A stretch of 64,000 nt of DNA from Oscillospiraceae bacterium (GCA_015064845.1 SVRL01000001.1:1-64000); one strand, 5' to 3'. Positions 1 through 8,369 are shown, counted from the first letter of the stretch. A program made the numbers and translations. Notes: generated by a model from the letters alone, not told the origin.

Positions 1-2
1 GA

Positions 3-34
3 CCTCTTCGGAGTTCATCCGAAGAGGTTTTCTT
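3..34 (+). terminator. Rho-independent terminator of an upstream gene
   Basis: A 9-bp perfect stem (3-11 with 19-27) with a 7-nt loop is followed by TTTTCTT. It should end transcription arriving from the left of the window. Its gene is not visible. Confidence 0.8.
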
Positions 35-66
35 CTGTTTTCACCACATATTTTAAGCATTTTTCT

Positions 67-99
67 CCCCGCAAGCAGAACTTGACACGGTCAAGCAAG
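67..99. repeat. Palindromic intergenic repeat, copy 1
   Basis: The block CCCCGCAAGCA, three variable bases, then CTTGAC-ACG-GTCAAG and CAAG recurs at 2192-2224. It contains a 6-bp stem with a 3-nt loop. It sits between a terminator and the promoter at 124. Confidence 0.6.
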
Positions 100-123
100 T
101 TTCAGAGCAATTTTTTCTCTGCC

Positions 124-152
124 TTGACTTCACGTTTCGGATATGCTATAAT
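124..152 (+). promoter_or_regulatory. Sigma-A promoter of the HAD gene
   Basis: TTGACT (124-129), a 17-bp spacer and a perfect TATAAT (147-152). It places the transcript start near 159, so an upstream in-frame ATG at 82 cannot be the start of the next gene. Confidence 0.85.
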
Positions 153-186
153 ATATTCAATCACAGAAAAGAAAGGCAGATATAAT

Positions 187-852
187 ATGAAAATAAAAGC
201 TGCAATTTTTGATATGGACGGCACGTTGATCGACTCCTTGAAAATCTGGGATGTTTTATGGAGTAAAATGGGAGAAAAATATTTAAACGATCCAAGTTTC
301 ACTCCCGGCGCAGAAGATGACAAAAAAGTGCGTACACTCACATTGAAAGATGCCATGGAATTGATTCACCGGCATTATCATCTTGGCGAAAGCGGAAACG
401 AACTTTTGATGTTGGCAAATCAAGTTTTGAGCGACTTTTATAATCATGATGTCATGTTAAAAGACGGTGTTCGGGAATTTCTTGAACACTTCAAAAACAA
501 TGGTGTCAAAATGTGTCTCGCCACTGCCACCGCCCCCGATCTTTTGAATTCGGCAATGCAACATTGTGATATCAGCAAATATTTTTTAAAAACCTTTTCT
601 TGCAGTATATTGGGAAAAGGAAAAGAAGAACCCGATATTTATCTGCTCGCCGCTGATTTTTTGGGCGAAGATATCACGGAAACCTGGGTTTTTGAAGATT
701 CCTTGGTGGCGATCGAAACTGCAACGAAAATAGGTATGCCGACAGTCGGCATCTACGACTGCTTCAATTTCGGTCAAGATAAAATCAAAGAAATCGCGAC
801 GATATATATCGGTCCCGGAGAAACTTTATTGAAAATCATCGAAAATGCTTGA
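187..852 (+). CDS. HAD-superfamily hydrolase, beta-phosphoglucomutase-like
   Basis: This 221-residue protein is a probable cytoplasmic phosphatase or phosphomutase of the haloacid dehalogenase superfamily. Motif I is FDMDGT with the nucleophile Asp9 and the general acid/base Asp11. A threonine-containing motif II (LATATAP), a lysine region (GKGKEEP) and the acidic motif IV (VFEDSLVAIETA) follow in the usual order. Between motifs I and II lies a helical cap of about 75 residues (type C1), as in PgmB and GPH-like enzymes. The start at 187 follows AAAGGCAG and lies downstream of the promoter at 124-152. The substrate cannot be told from sequence. The gene is monocistronic and is followed by structured repeat copy A rather than a clear terminator. 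Confidence 0.85.
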   Translation: MKIKAAIFDMDGTLIDSLKIWDVLWSKMGEKYLNDPSFTPGAEDDKKVRTLTLKDAMELIHRHYHLGESGNELLMLANQVLSDFYNHDVMLKDGVREFLEHFKNNGVKMCLATATAPDLLNSAMQHCDISKYFLKTFSCSILGKGKEEPDIYLLAADFLGEDITETWVFEDSLVAIETATKIGMPTVGIYDCFNFGQDKIKEIATIYIGPGETLLKIIENA

Positions 853-872
853 TCTATCCCAAAAATAAAAAA

Positions 873-975
873 GCGGCGAATCGCCGCTGATGGTTGCTCG
901 CCTATCCAAGTTTTGTTTGCATCAAAACGACGCAAACGGCGAGGTTAAAATTGAGCAATTTTCTATAGTATAAAA
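873..975 (+). repeat. Structured ~104-nt intergenic element, copy A
   Basis: First of four related elements. On the plus strand it starts with a hairpin (873-887, GCGGC/GCCGC arms). A long second stem-loop follows: outer GGTTGC with GCAATTT, inner TCGCC with GGCGA, apical GTTTTG with CAAAAC. It ends in TATAGTATAAAA. On the minus strand the first hairpin is followed by TTTTTT and looks like an intrinsic terminator. It fills the gap between the HAD gene and the sialidase-like gene. The orientation given is nominal. Confidence 0.75.
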
Positions 976-995
976 TATAACAGGAGATAAAAACA

Positions 996-2114
996 ATGAA
1001 ACAAATCGGCAGAGAGGTTTGCTTTCTCAAAACGGGAGAGCACAATCCGCGAAACGGAGAATCTTCCTTCCTCAGACTTCGCGACGGACGTATTATGTGC
1101 GCCTATACAAAGTATTACGGTGATGATTGGAACGATCACGCCATCGCCAGATTAGAAGCAATCTATTCTTCCGACGAAGGAGAAACTTGGTCGGAAAGTT
1201 CCGTTCTGATTGCAAAAGATTCGCAAGCACTCAATCTCATGTCAGCAAGTTTAATCCGTTTGGATAACGGTGATCTGGGCGTTCTGTATCTCCGCAAGTC
1301 CATGAAGGATAAAAAACTTTTATGTATGCCCTATTTCGTCCGTTCATCGGATGAAGGAAAAACATTTTCCGATCCTGTTTCCTGCATGAATATGGACGGA
1401 TATTATTGTGTAAACAACGACAGATTGATTCGATTGAAAAACGGCAGAATCATGTTCCCCGCCGCATATCACGGAGAATCGGGCAAAAAGCTTGCTCCGG
1501 GTATGCTGACCGTTTGTTATTCGGATGATGACGGAAGAACCTTTCATCAGATCGAAAAATTTGTGCGTTCTCCCTATAACGATGATACTCAGCTTCAGGA
1601 ACCCGGCCTTTATGAACTCCCCGATGGAAGAATCTGGATGTTTTGCCGAACCGCTTACGGACACCAATACCAATGCTTTTCCGATGACGGCGGCATGACT
1701 TTCAACAATGTAATGCCGTCATTCCGTTTCACTTCTCCCGACTCCCCCATGCAGGTCCGCTCCGTTCATGGACGTACGGTTGCCATTTTCAATCCGATTG
1801 GTTATCATTGTCTCAGAGAGGACATTGAGAATTGGAAAAGTCCCAAAAGAACACCTTTCGTTCTGGCGGTCAGCGATGACGGCGGACTTTCTTTCGTGGA
1901 TATGAATTCCACGTTCAAAGACGGCGGATTTCGCTCCTTTTCTTCAAAGTGTCGTTTGTTGGAAAGTGATACGAAAAACAGTTATTGCTATCCTGCAATC
2001 ATTGAAACAAAAGACGGCTTCCTCGTGGGATATTATCACAGCGACAATACCCCTATCTGCCTGAATGGAACAAAAATCACAAAGGTAGATCTTTCCGAAT
2101 TTGATTTTTCATAA
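996..2114 (+). CDS. Asp-box (BNR repeat) protein, sialidase/exo-glycosidase-like
   Basis: A 372-residue protein with five Asp-box motifs: SSDEGETW (about 58-65), RSSDEGKTF (116), YSDDDGRTF (175), FSDDGGMTF (228) and VSDDGGLSF (292). Such S-x-D-x-G-x-T-W loops mark the blades of six-bladed beta-propellers such as GH33 sialidases. There is no signal peptide, so the protein should be cytoplasmic, acting on imported oligosaccharides. Specificity is not assured, because non-sialidase propellers share these motifs. The ATG follows AGGAG at a good distance. Repeat copy A lies just upstream and a terminator follows. Confidence 0.75.
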   Translation: MKQIGREVCFLKTGEHNPRNGESSFLRLRDGRIMCAYTKYYGDDWNDHAIARLEAIYSSDEGETWSESSVLIAKDSQALNLMSASLIRLDNGDLGVLYLRKSMKDKKLLCMPYFVRSSDEGKTFSDPVSCMNMDGYYCVNNDRLIRLKNGRIMFPAAYHGESGKKLAPGMLTVCYSDDDGRTFHQIEKFVRSPYNDDTQLQEPGLYELPDGRIWMFCRTAYGHQYQCFSDDGGMTFNNVMPSFRFTSPDSPMQVRSVHGRTVAIFNPIGYHCLREDIENWKSPKRTPFVLAVSDDGGLSFVDMNSTFKDGGFRSFSSKCRLLESDTKNSYCYPAIIETKDGFLVGYYHSDNTPICLNGTKITKVDLSEFDFS

Positions 2115-2125
2115 AGCTTATCCAC

Positions 2126-2160
2126 GCGGCGAAGAAATGTTCTCTTTGCCGCTATTTTTT
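2126..2160 (+). terminator. Rho-independent terminator after the Asp-box gene
   Basis: GCGGCGAAGA pairs with TCTTTGCCGC (one G-U pair) and is followed by TATTTTTTT. Confidence 0.8.
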
Positions 2161-2191
2161 TACATTTTCCTTGATTTTCAGCGTTTTTATA

Positions 2192-2224
2192 CCCCGCAAG
2201 CAATGCTTGACACGGTCAAGCAAG
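2192..2224. repeat. Palindromic intergenic repeat, copy 2
   Basis: Second copy of the element at 67-99, with CCCCGCAAGCA followed by GCTTGAC-ACG-GTCAAGC. Here an overlapping alternative hairpin, CAAGC-aat-GCTTG, is also possible. It again lies between a terminator and a promoter. Confidence 0.6.
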
Positions 2225-2230
2225 ATATTC

Positions 2231-2259
2231 TTTACATTTTTCTCTGTTTATGTTATAAT
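2231..2259 (+). promoter_or_regulatory. Sigma-A promoter of the XRE membrane regulator
   Basis: TTTACA (2231-2236), a 17-bp spacer and TATAAT (2254-2259). It lies 6 bp downstream of palindromic repeat copy 2. Confidence 0.8.
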
Positions 2260-2285
2260 AACGGCATATGAAAGGAGGTCTTTTT

Positions 2286-3716
2286 ATGACCGTCGGTGAA
2301 AAAATACAATATTACAGAAAAAGGATCGGGCTTTCTCAAGAGGCACTTGGTCAAAAAATGCTCGTCAGCCGTCAGACTGTCAGCCTTTGGGAAATGGATA
2401 AAACTCTACCTACCATTGATAATTTACTTCGGCTGAAAGAAATTTTTTCGGTTTCCATAGATGATATTTTAAGCGAATCCGAATTGGCGGAAGCAAAAGC
2501 AGCTATGCCCAAAGAAGTTTATACATTCCGGCACGAAAAAAGCGACCTGCAAAAAATTTTCAAACAATTACGCCTCATTTTCATAAAACAGAATGTCATT
2601 TTCTTTTGTCTGATCTATATTTTTCCTTTGATAGCCTGTCTGAGAAAGGATGTACCCGATATCACTTTCGGCGGCATTTTGGGCGCTTTTTTGATCAGCC
2701 TCTTTTTAACTATAAAAAGTTATATTCTTTATAAAAAATCCCTTAAAATCAGTGAAAACAAAGTACCAAAAAATATCTATTCTTATCAAATATTTGACGG
2801 ATACTTTTGTCTGAATATTTCTCAAAACGAAGAAATTACGAAAACAATGAAAATATATTTTGAAGATATAGAAAAAATCCTTTCCATTGACGAATATTTC
2901 ATTTTGGAAATTGCAGGGCAACATCATTTTTTGAAAAAAGCGTTATTGTCCGACGATTCCATATTCTTTTCCCTTTATAAAAATCCCATAAAAAAGGAAA
3001 CAGCCAAAACTCCCAAAAACCGTTTGGAAACGATTTCAAACCTTCTGCTCGCTTTTTCAATTGCTTCTATTTTTCTTGGGCTGTTCAGTACATGCTTACC
3101 TTTGTTATTCAATAAAATGCTCATGATTCCGGATGTCATGTGGATGTCCTTTCTGTTTCTTCCTATTCCGATCGCTTCCATTTTATTTGGTTTTTATTTA
3201 AGGAAAAACGGATATAAATACAAACCTAATGTGCTGATCGGCTTGATTATGGCAATCTTCCTTTGTTTTATGGGTTCGACTTCTTTCTTTTCTTCAAATC
3301 CTTATTCTCATAGCGACGAGGCGATTTCAAAAGCAGAAGAAATGATGGGTATTGATATACCTCCGCATTTGCGCATCAATACCATGGATTGGACAAAAAG
3401 CACACAACATAATTTGCGCGGATATGTTTATAGCACAAGCGACATTTATTTCGAATCTCACGCTGTGGAAGAATTTGAAAGAAATTTGCCGAATGATCTG
3501 AAATGGATATCCTCCATCCCCAACGAATTGGTCGGTATCATCTCCACGGAATGCGAAATTTCATCAGGTGATTATTATATCATATATAACACCGATACAG
3601 GAGAATTCAATACCCTGCCAAGCAAAAGCGGAACGTATAAATTTATCAACTTATTATACGATACAGAAAAAAACACCATGAAACTGATAGAATATCAAAT
3701 AGAATACAGTAAGTAA
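2286..3716 (+). CDS. XRE-family regulator with membrane domain
   Basis: The 476-residue product begins with a helix-turn-helix of the Cro/CI type (about residues 4-60, with VSRQTVSLWE as recognition region). Several hydrophobic segments follow around residues 100-150 and 250-340, then a hydrophilic C-terminal domain of about 130 residues. The layout suggests a membrane-tethered DNA-binding protein that senses an envelope or external signal, but the ligand is unknown. The upstream ATG at 2268 is rejected because AAAGGAGGT lies between it and 2286 and sets the start at 2286. It has its own promoter and terminator, so it is a single-gene unit. Confidence 0.75.
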   Translation: MTVGEKIQYYRKRIGLSQEALGQKMLVSRQTVSLWEMDKTLPTIDNLLRLKEIFSVSIDDILSESELAEAKAAMPKEVYTFRHEKSDLQKIFKQLRLIFIKQNVIFFCLIYIFPLIACLRKDVPDITFGGILGAFLISLFLTIKSYILYKKSLKISENKVPKNIYSYQIFDGYFCLNISQNEEITKTMKIYFEDIEKILSIDEYFILEIAGQHHFLKKALLSDDSIFFSLYKNPIKKETAKTPKNRLETISNLLLAFSIASIFLGLFSTCLPLLFNKMLMIPDVMWMSFLFLPIPIASILFGFYLRKNGYKYKPNVLIGLIMAIFLCFMGSTSFFSSNPYSHSDEAISKAEEMMGIDIPPHLRINTMDWTKSTQHNLRGYVYSTSDIYFESHAVEEFERNLPNDLKWISSIPNELVGIISTECEISSGDYYIIYNTDTGEFNTLPSKSGTYKFINLLYDTEKNTMKLIEYQIEYSK

Positions 3717-3725
3717 CAAGCCGAG

Positions 3726-3759
3726 CGGCAAAGAATCTTTCTCTTTGCCGCCATTTTTA
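3726..3759 (+). terminator. Rho-independent terminator after the XRE gene
   Basis: CGGCAAAGA pairs with TCTTTGCCG (3726-3750), followed by a T-rich tract. Confidence 0.8.
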
Positions 3760-3778
3760 TTTTAAATTCAAAAAGCAC

Positions 3779-3813
3779 TTGACAAATTAAATACTTCGTG
3801 ATATGATGTATTT
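3779..3813 (+). promoter_or_regulatory. Promoter and candidate PadR operator
   Basis: A consensus TTGACA (3779-3784), a 17-bp spacer and TATGAT (3802-3807). An inverted repeat AAATAC (3789-3794) / GTATTT (3808-3813) brackets the -10 element. PadR proteins usually repress their own operon through a dyad near the promoter, so autoregulation is inferred. Confidence 0.7.
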
Positions 3814-3831
3814 CGCAAGGAGGGGTATAAA

Positions 3832-4152
3832 ATGGATATTCAATTAAAACGAGGACTGCTGGACGTATGCGTATTGGCAGCCATCAAAAACGAAGATTCT
3901 TACGGCTATAAAATCCTGAAAGATATAAAACCGTATCTCACAATGTCGGAATCAACGCTTTATACCATATTGAAACGCTTGGAAACTTCCGAAATGCTGA
4001 CGGTCAGAACAGCCGAACACGGAGGAAGACTGCGAAAATATTATCACATCACAAACGCAGGCTTAAAACGCATCGAAGATTTTAAGCGCGAGTGGAGCGA
4101 AGTCATGTCGATTTATCAATTTGTAACAAAGGAGGATGATAAAAATGAATAA
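3832..4152 (+). CDS. PadR-family transcriptional regulator
   Basis: A 106-residue winged-helix protein of normal PadR length. It has the family hallmarks SYGYKILKDI and STLYTILKRLE and the wing segment GGRLRKYYHIT. It probably acts as a dimeric repressor of its own operon. AAGGAGGGG precedes the start. Its stop overlaps the next gene by 8 bp, which indicates translational coupling. PadR, HAAS and DUF4097 genes commonly occur together in Firmicutes as a cell-envelope module. The effector is unknown. Confidence 0.9.
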   Translation: MDIQLKRGLLDVCVLAAIKNEDSYGYKILKDIKPYLTMSESTLYTILKRLETSEMLTVRTAEHGGRLRKYYHITNAGLKRIEDFKREWSEVMSIYQFVTKEDDKNE

Positions 4153-4747
4153 GCAAGAGTTTCTCGCAAAGTTGCAGACAAACCTTTCGGGATTGCCCGA
4201 AAAAGAAGTGCAAGACAGTCTCGGTTTTTACAGCGAAATGATTGATGACCGAATGGAAGAAGGTCTTTCCGAAGAAGACGCCGTCCGTGAGATCGGTTCT
4301 GCGGAAGATATCGCCAAACAAATCATATCGGAAACACCCCTGATCAAAATCGTCAAAGATAAAATCAATCCCAAACGAAAAATACAAGCGTGGGAAATCG
4401 TTCTTTTGATTCTCGGCGCTCCGCTTTGGCTTTCCTTGATGATTGCCGTTTTTGCTATCATACTTGCCGCTTATGTTTCCATTTGGGCAGTAGTCATTTC
4501 CTTTTGGGCAGTATTTGTTTCTCTGATTGCTGTCGCTCTCTGCGGTATTGGCGTCGGTGCAGGATTGATATGGAACAATCATATTTTGTCGGCATTCTTG
4601 CTCATCGGCACAAGCTTTGTTTGCGCGGGACTTTCCGTCTTCTGTTTCTATGGATGTAAAGCGGCAACCAAAGGCATCATTCTGCTCGCAAAAAAAATAA
4701 TTTTCGGAATAAAAAACAGTTTTATGAAAAGGAAGAAAACGGCATGA
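4145..4747 (+). CDS. HAAS-domain (DUF1700) membrane protein
   Basis: A 200-residue protein. The N-terminal ~65 residues form an acidic helical HAAS domain (FLAKLQTNLSGLPEKEV, then GLSEEDAVREIGSAEDIA). Three or four hydrophobic helices and a lysine-rich C-terminus (KRKKTA) follow. HAAS proteins are thought to interact with PadR-like partners at the membrane, which fits its position. The ATG at 4145 is preferred over 4136 because GGAGG at 4131-4135 would abut the earlier codon. The stop overlaps the next start in ATGA. Confidence 0.85.
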   Translation: MNKQEFLAKLQTNLSGLPEKEVQDSLGFYSEMIDDRMEEGLSEEDAVREIGSAEDIAKQIISETPLIKIVKDKINPKRKIQAWEIVLLILGAPLWLSLMIAVFAIILAAYVSIWAVVISFWAVFVSLIAVALCGIGVGAGLIWNNHILSAFLLIGTSFVCAGLSVFCFYGCKAATKGIILLAKKIIFGIKNSFMKRKKTA

Positions 4748-5703
4748 AAAAACAAACAAAACTATGGCTGATTGCGGGAGCCATTCTGATTGCGCTCGGA
4801 TTCATACTGTTTATCGCAGCCATGACGGCAACCCGAGGGGATTTCTCAAAAATCAGCACTGCAAATTATCAAACCAATACACATACAATCCATGAAACAT
4901 TCCGCAATATAGAAATCAAAACCGATACTGCGGATATTTTCTTCGTCCCCTCCGAAGACGGAATCTGCAAAATCATTTGCTATGAAGAAGAAAACGCCGC
5001 ACATTCCGTTTCGGTTCAAAATGAAACGCTCATCGTTCAAGTTACCGACAAGCAAGATTGGTTTCATATCGGCATTGTAAACGATTCTCCCAAAATTACC
5101 GTTTATCTGCCCGAAAATGAATACGCTTCCCTTCTCATTCGGGAAAGTACCGGAGATATTGAAATACCAAAAGCGTTTACGTTTCAAAATATGGATATCA
5201 CCGCAAGCACAGGAGATGTCAAAAATTATGCCTCTGCTTTGGAAAATATAAAGATCAAAACAAATACGGGAGATATTCTCACGGAAAATATTTCCGCAAA
5301 AAACCTAAAAATTTCCGTTTCCACAGGAAAAATAAACGTAACGTCGATGGTTTGTGAAGAAACTTTTGAAATCAATGTCAGCACGGGAAAAACAAAGCTG
5401 AGCGATATTTCGTGCAAAAATCTGATTTCAAAAGGTTCCACGGGAGATATTTCCATGATAAACTTACTTGCCTCAGAACGGATTTCCATTGAAAGAAGTA
5501 CGGGGAATATCCATTTTGACGGTTGCGATGCAAACGAACTTGCGCTGAAAACCTCCACGGGGGACGTCAAAGGCACACTCCTTTCCGATAAAACATTTGC
5601 TGTCGAAAGCAGCACGGGAACGATTACCGTCCCGAAAAATACAGTCGGAGGAAAATGTGAAATTGCTACCGATACGGGAGATATCAAAATCAATATCCGA
5701 TAA
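4744..5703 (+). CDS. DUF4097-family protein with STGD beta-strand repeats
   Basis: A 319-residue protein with an N-terminal membrane anchor (about residues 7-28). The extracytoplasmic part is a ladder of short repeats built around the motif [ST]TGDI (for example ESTGDIEIP, ASTGDVKN, GSTGDISM, TSTGDVKG, DTGDIKIN). Such repeats form a parallel beta-helix-like or adhesin-like fold. The function is unknown, with an envelope role suggested by the PadR-HAAS-DUF4097 context. It is the last gene of the operon and is followed by a bidirectional terminator. Confidence 0.8.
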   Translation: MKKQTKLWLIAGAILIALGFILFIAAMTATRGDFSKISTANYQTNTHTIHETFRNIEIKTDTADIFFVPSEDGICKIICYEEENAAHSVSVQNETLIVQVTDKQDWFHIGIVNDSPKITVYLPENEYASLLIRESTGDIEIPKAFTFQNMDITASTGDVKNYASALENIKIKTNTGDILTENISAKNLKISVSTGKINVTSMVCEETFEINVSTGKTKLSDISCKNLISKGSTGDISMINLLASERISIERSTGNIHFDGCDANELALKTSTGDVKGTLLSDKTFAVESSTGTITVPKNTVGGKCEIATDTGDIKINIR

Positions 5704-5710
5704 AGTCAAA

Positions 5711-5747
5711 AAGGCCGACGGTTAATCAAAACCGCCGACCTTTTTAT
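5711..5747. terminator. Bidirectional terminator
   Basis: An imperfect 11-bp stem (5713-5723 with 5730-5740) is flanked by an A-rich run on the left and TTTTTATTT on the right. It can serve the DUF4097 gene and the convergent lipoprotein gene. Confidence 0.75.
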
Positions 5748-5754
5748 TTATCTT

Positions 5755-8307
5755 TTAATGATAACGAATTTCAACGTTGGTTGCAAGCGCCGAAGAACCT
5801 GGATTACCATCCGGTGCTCTCGTAGTGCCAATCCAAAACGCGCCTTTTCCGGTGCCGCCTGTTCCTTCCGAACCGCCTCTGCCTCCCGTAAAGGAAACAT
5901 CCGATTTTGTCTTACCATTGATAAACGAGCATTGAATGTCATTGGCTTGGATTGCGGATGCACCGTTTCCTCCGTTTCCACCTCGACCGCCGGAAGAACC
6001 GCTGCTGTTACTGGAACCGCCTTTTCCGCCTTTTCCGCCGTTTCCGCCCGTAACGGTAAAGGTTGTTCCGCAGGTGATGTTCAACATTCCGTTGCAAACG
6101 ATAACAGTATTTGCGTTTGATCCATGTCCGCCGGGTTCACCGTTTCCAATCTGAACATAACCCGCCAATCCGTCATAACTTTTACCGGGCGAACCATCTG
6201 CGCCCTTCGTTGTCTTCAATGTAACGGAAGAACCCATAACGCTGAGATTTAAATTATACGCATTGGAATAGATGACAGTACGGGAAGTTTCAAAATTCAC
6301 ATCGGAAAGCATAAGGTCATAAGAATTCGTTCTGCTTTCGATCTCAAACGTGACGTTATAATAAGTGGTACCGTTGCTGACAACTTTGCACTTTCCTGCA
6401 TTACTGCCGAATACGAATTGATAATTTTTTGAGCCCTGCAATGCAAAGGTATGAAGATGCAATTCGATCGGAGTCGGAGAATCATAGTAGAATCTTACGG
6501 TATTTCCGCTTTCCTTTACCGTACAAGCGGCATAAAATTCATTATAAGAAAGGTACTGACGGCATTCCCATTCTCCGCATTCGCATTTCCATTCCTCTTT
6601 CGAGTATACGTGTCCTGCCAACGGGGTAATCTGCTGGGCTACAAGAATTGCATGACATACGGAACAATGACTGCCTTCCGTCAAGCCCGTTTTCGTACAG
6701 GTTGCGGGTACTGCCGCATCAATTACTGCTTTATGTCCGAGCGCAGATACCGTTTGCTGTGCTTTCAGAACTTCATTACATACGGAGCAATGAATGCCTT
6801 CCGTCAGACCCGTTTTCGTACAGGTTGCAGGTACTGCCGCATCAATTACTGCTTTATGTCCGAGCGCAGATACCGTTTGCTGTGCTTTCAAAACTTCATT
6901 ACATACGGAGCAATGACTGCCTTCCGTCAGCCCCGTTTTCGTACAGGTTGCAGGTACTGCCGCATCAATTACTGCTTTATGTCCGAGCGCAGACACCTTT
7001 TGCTGTGCTTTCAGAACTTCATTACATACGGAGCAATGAATGCCTTCCGTCAGACCCGTCTTCGTACAAGTCGGAGCAATCGCCTTATCAATTGCTTCTT
7101 TATGTCCGAGCGCAGGCACCTTTTGCTGTGCTTTCAGAACTTCGTTACATGCAGAGCAATGACTGCCTTCCGTCAGACCCGTTTTCGTACAAGTCGGAGA
7201 AACCGCCTTATCAATTGCTTCCTTATGTCCGAGCGCAGATACTGTTTGCTGTGCTTTCAGAACTTCATTACATACGGAGCAATGACTGCCTTCCGTCAAA
7301 CCCGTTTTCGTACAGGTTGCAGGTACTGCCGCATCAATTACTGCTTTATGTCCGAGCGCAGATACTGTTTGCTGTGCTTTCAGAACTTCATTACATACAG
7401 AGCAATGACTGCCTTCCGTCAAACCCGTTTTCGTACAAGTCGGAGAAACCGCCTTATCAATTGCTTCTTTATGTCCGAGCGCAGGCACCTTTTGCTGTGC
7501 TTTCAGAACTTCGTTACATGCAGAGCAATGACTGCCTTCCGTCAAACCCGTTTTCGTACAAGTCGGAGAAACCGCCTTATCAATTGCTTCCTTATGTCCG
7601 AGCGCAGGTACCTTTTGCTGTACTTTCAGAACTTCATTACATACGGAGCAATGACTGCCTTCCGTCAAACCCGTTTCCGTACAAGTTGCCGGAATCGCAG
7701 GATCTGTTACGACTGTATGAGAAATTTTGCTCAACGTCTCAACGTAAGAATCCTTGCAACGGGAACAAGAAAATGTATTTTTACCTTCCGTTACGCAAGT
7801 AGGTTCAACTTTTTCGGAAGAAACATAATCATGTCCCAATTCGGATGTATAATCCTTTACCGTATCCTGACCGCATTGCGTACAAATCAATTTGGTAAAA
7901 CCTTTCTCTGTACAAGTAGGATTCTGAATCTTGGAAACCTGATAATTATGATTGGTTGCAGGTAAAAAATCCCTTTGTTCCGTTACACCGCACTGCGTAC
8001 AAAGATAATCTGTATATCCGTTTTCCATACAAGTGGGTGCATGAACCGCAGAAGCTTGCCATGCGTGTTCTGCTTTGAGAATCACACCGGTTTCCATAAA
8101 CTGACATTTCCTGCATACTCTGGATTTGGAACCCTCTGCCGAGCAAGTCGCACCCTGAATCGTATGCCATTCTCCAAAAGCATGCTCACAAACCGTACTC
8201 TCGTTTGAGCCGTTCTGCTGCTGATCAGAATTACAGGAAGCAAAACCAAAACAACAGATACTCAAAATGAAAATCGATAAAAACAATTTTTTCAATAGAT
8301 GCCTCAT
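5755..8307 (-). CDS. Repetitive cysteine-rich lipoprotein with Gly-rich C-terminus
   Basis: An 850-residue surface protein. The signal sequence ends in a lipobox (FASC, about residue 25). Four degenerate Cys-rich units follow, then nine nearly identical 41-residue units, each with H-x11-C and an H-C-x2-C pair and the core GLTEGSHCSVCNEVLKAQQ. The spaced Cys/His pattern resembles zinc-ribbon-like modules, but metal binding is unproven. The last ~285 residues contain a Gly-rich segment (GGNGGKGGKGG). The ATG at 8307 is chosen because AAAGGAG abuts the alternative ATG at 8313. The same kind of N-terminal unit occurs in the lipoproteins at 42467 and 50268. Biological role unknown. Confidence 0.85.
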   Translation of the reverse strand: MRHLLKKLFLSIFILSICCFGFASCNSDQQQNGSNESTVCEHAFGEWHTIQGATCSAEGSKSRVCRKCQFMETGVILKAEHAWQASAVHAPTCMENGYTDYLCTQCGVTEQRDFLPATNHNYQVSKIQNPTCTEKGFTKLICTQCGQDTVKDYTSELGHDYVSSEKVEPTCVTEGKNTFSCSRCKDSYVETLSKISHTVVTDPAIPATCTETGLTEGSHCSVCNEVLKVQQKVPALGHKEAIDKAVSPTCTKTGLTEGSHCSACNEVLKAQQKVPALGHKEAIDKAVSPTCTKTGLTEGSHCSVCNEVLKAQQTVSALGHKAVIDAAVPATCTKTGLTEGSHCSVCNEVLKAQQTVSALGHKEAIDKAVSPTCTKTGLTEGSHCSACNEVLKAQQKVPALGHKEAIDKAIAPTCTKTGLTEGIHCSVCNEVLKAQQKVSALGHKAVIDAAVPATCTKTGLTEGSHCSVCNEVLKAQQTVSALGHKAVIDAAVPATCTKTGLTEGIHCSVCNEVLKAQQTVSALGHKAVIDAAVPATCTKTGLTEGSHCSVCHAILVAQQITPLAGHVYSKEEWKCECGEWECRQYLSYNEFYAACTVKESGNTVRFYYDSPTPIELHLHTFALQGSKNYQFVFGSNAGKCKVVSNGTTYYNVTFEIESRTNSYDLMLSDVNFETSRTVIYSNAYNLNLSVMGSSVTLKTTKGADGSPGKSYDGLAGYVQIGNGEPGGHGSNANTVIVCNGMLNITCGTTFTVTGGNGGKGGKGGSSNSSGSSGGRGGNGGNGASAIQANDIQCSFINGKTKSDVSFTGGRGGSEGTGGTGKGAFWIGTTRAPDGNPGSSALATNVEIRYH
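6613..7719 (-). repeat. Nine tandem 123-bp repeats (41-aa units)
   Basis: The array is exactly 9 x 123 = 1107 bp, coding in register. Units fall into alternating types (HKEAIDKAVSPTC versus HKAVIDAAVPATC), which suggests unequal crossover or duplication of multi-unit blocks. Length variation between strains is expected. Confidence 0.9.
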
Positions 8308-8340
8308 AAACATACTCCTTTTGTTAATTCTAATGAAAAT

Positions 8341-8369
8341 AGTATATCATACCTTTTTCCGTCTTTCAA
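8341..8369 (-). promoter_or_regulatory. Sigma-A promoter of the repetitive lipoprotein
   Basis: On the minus strand, TTGAAA (8369-8364), a 17-bp spacer and TATACT (8346-8341). Confidence 0.8.

Noticed and set aside
82-186. Upstream start of the HAD gene
   Set aside because: A consensus promoter lies at 124-152, inside the extension, and the HAD motif I begins right after the ATG at 187.
6613-7719. Possible CRISPR array
   Set aside because: Units are 123 bp, contiguous and coding, with no spacers and no cas genes.
6451-7965. Long plus-strand frames of 504 and 384 codons
   Set aside because: They are shadows of the 123-bp tandem repeats in the minus-strand lipoprotein and repeat for that reason only.
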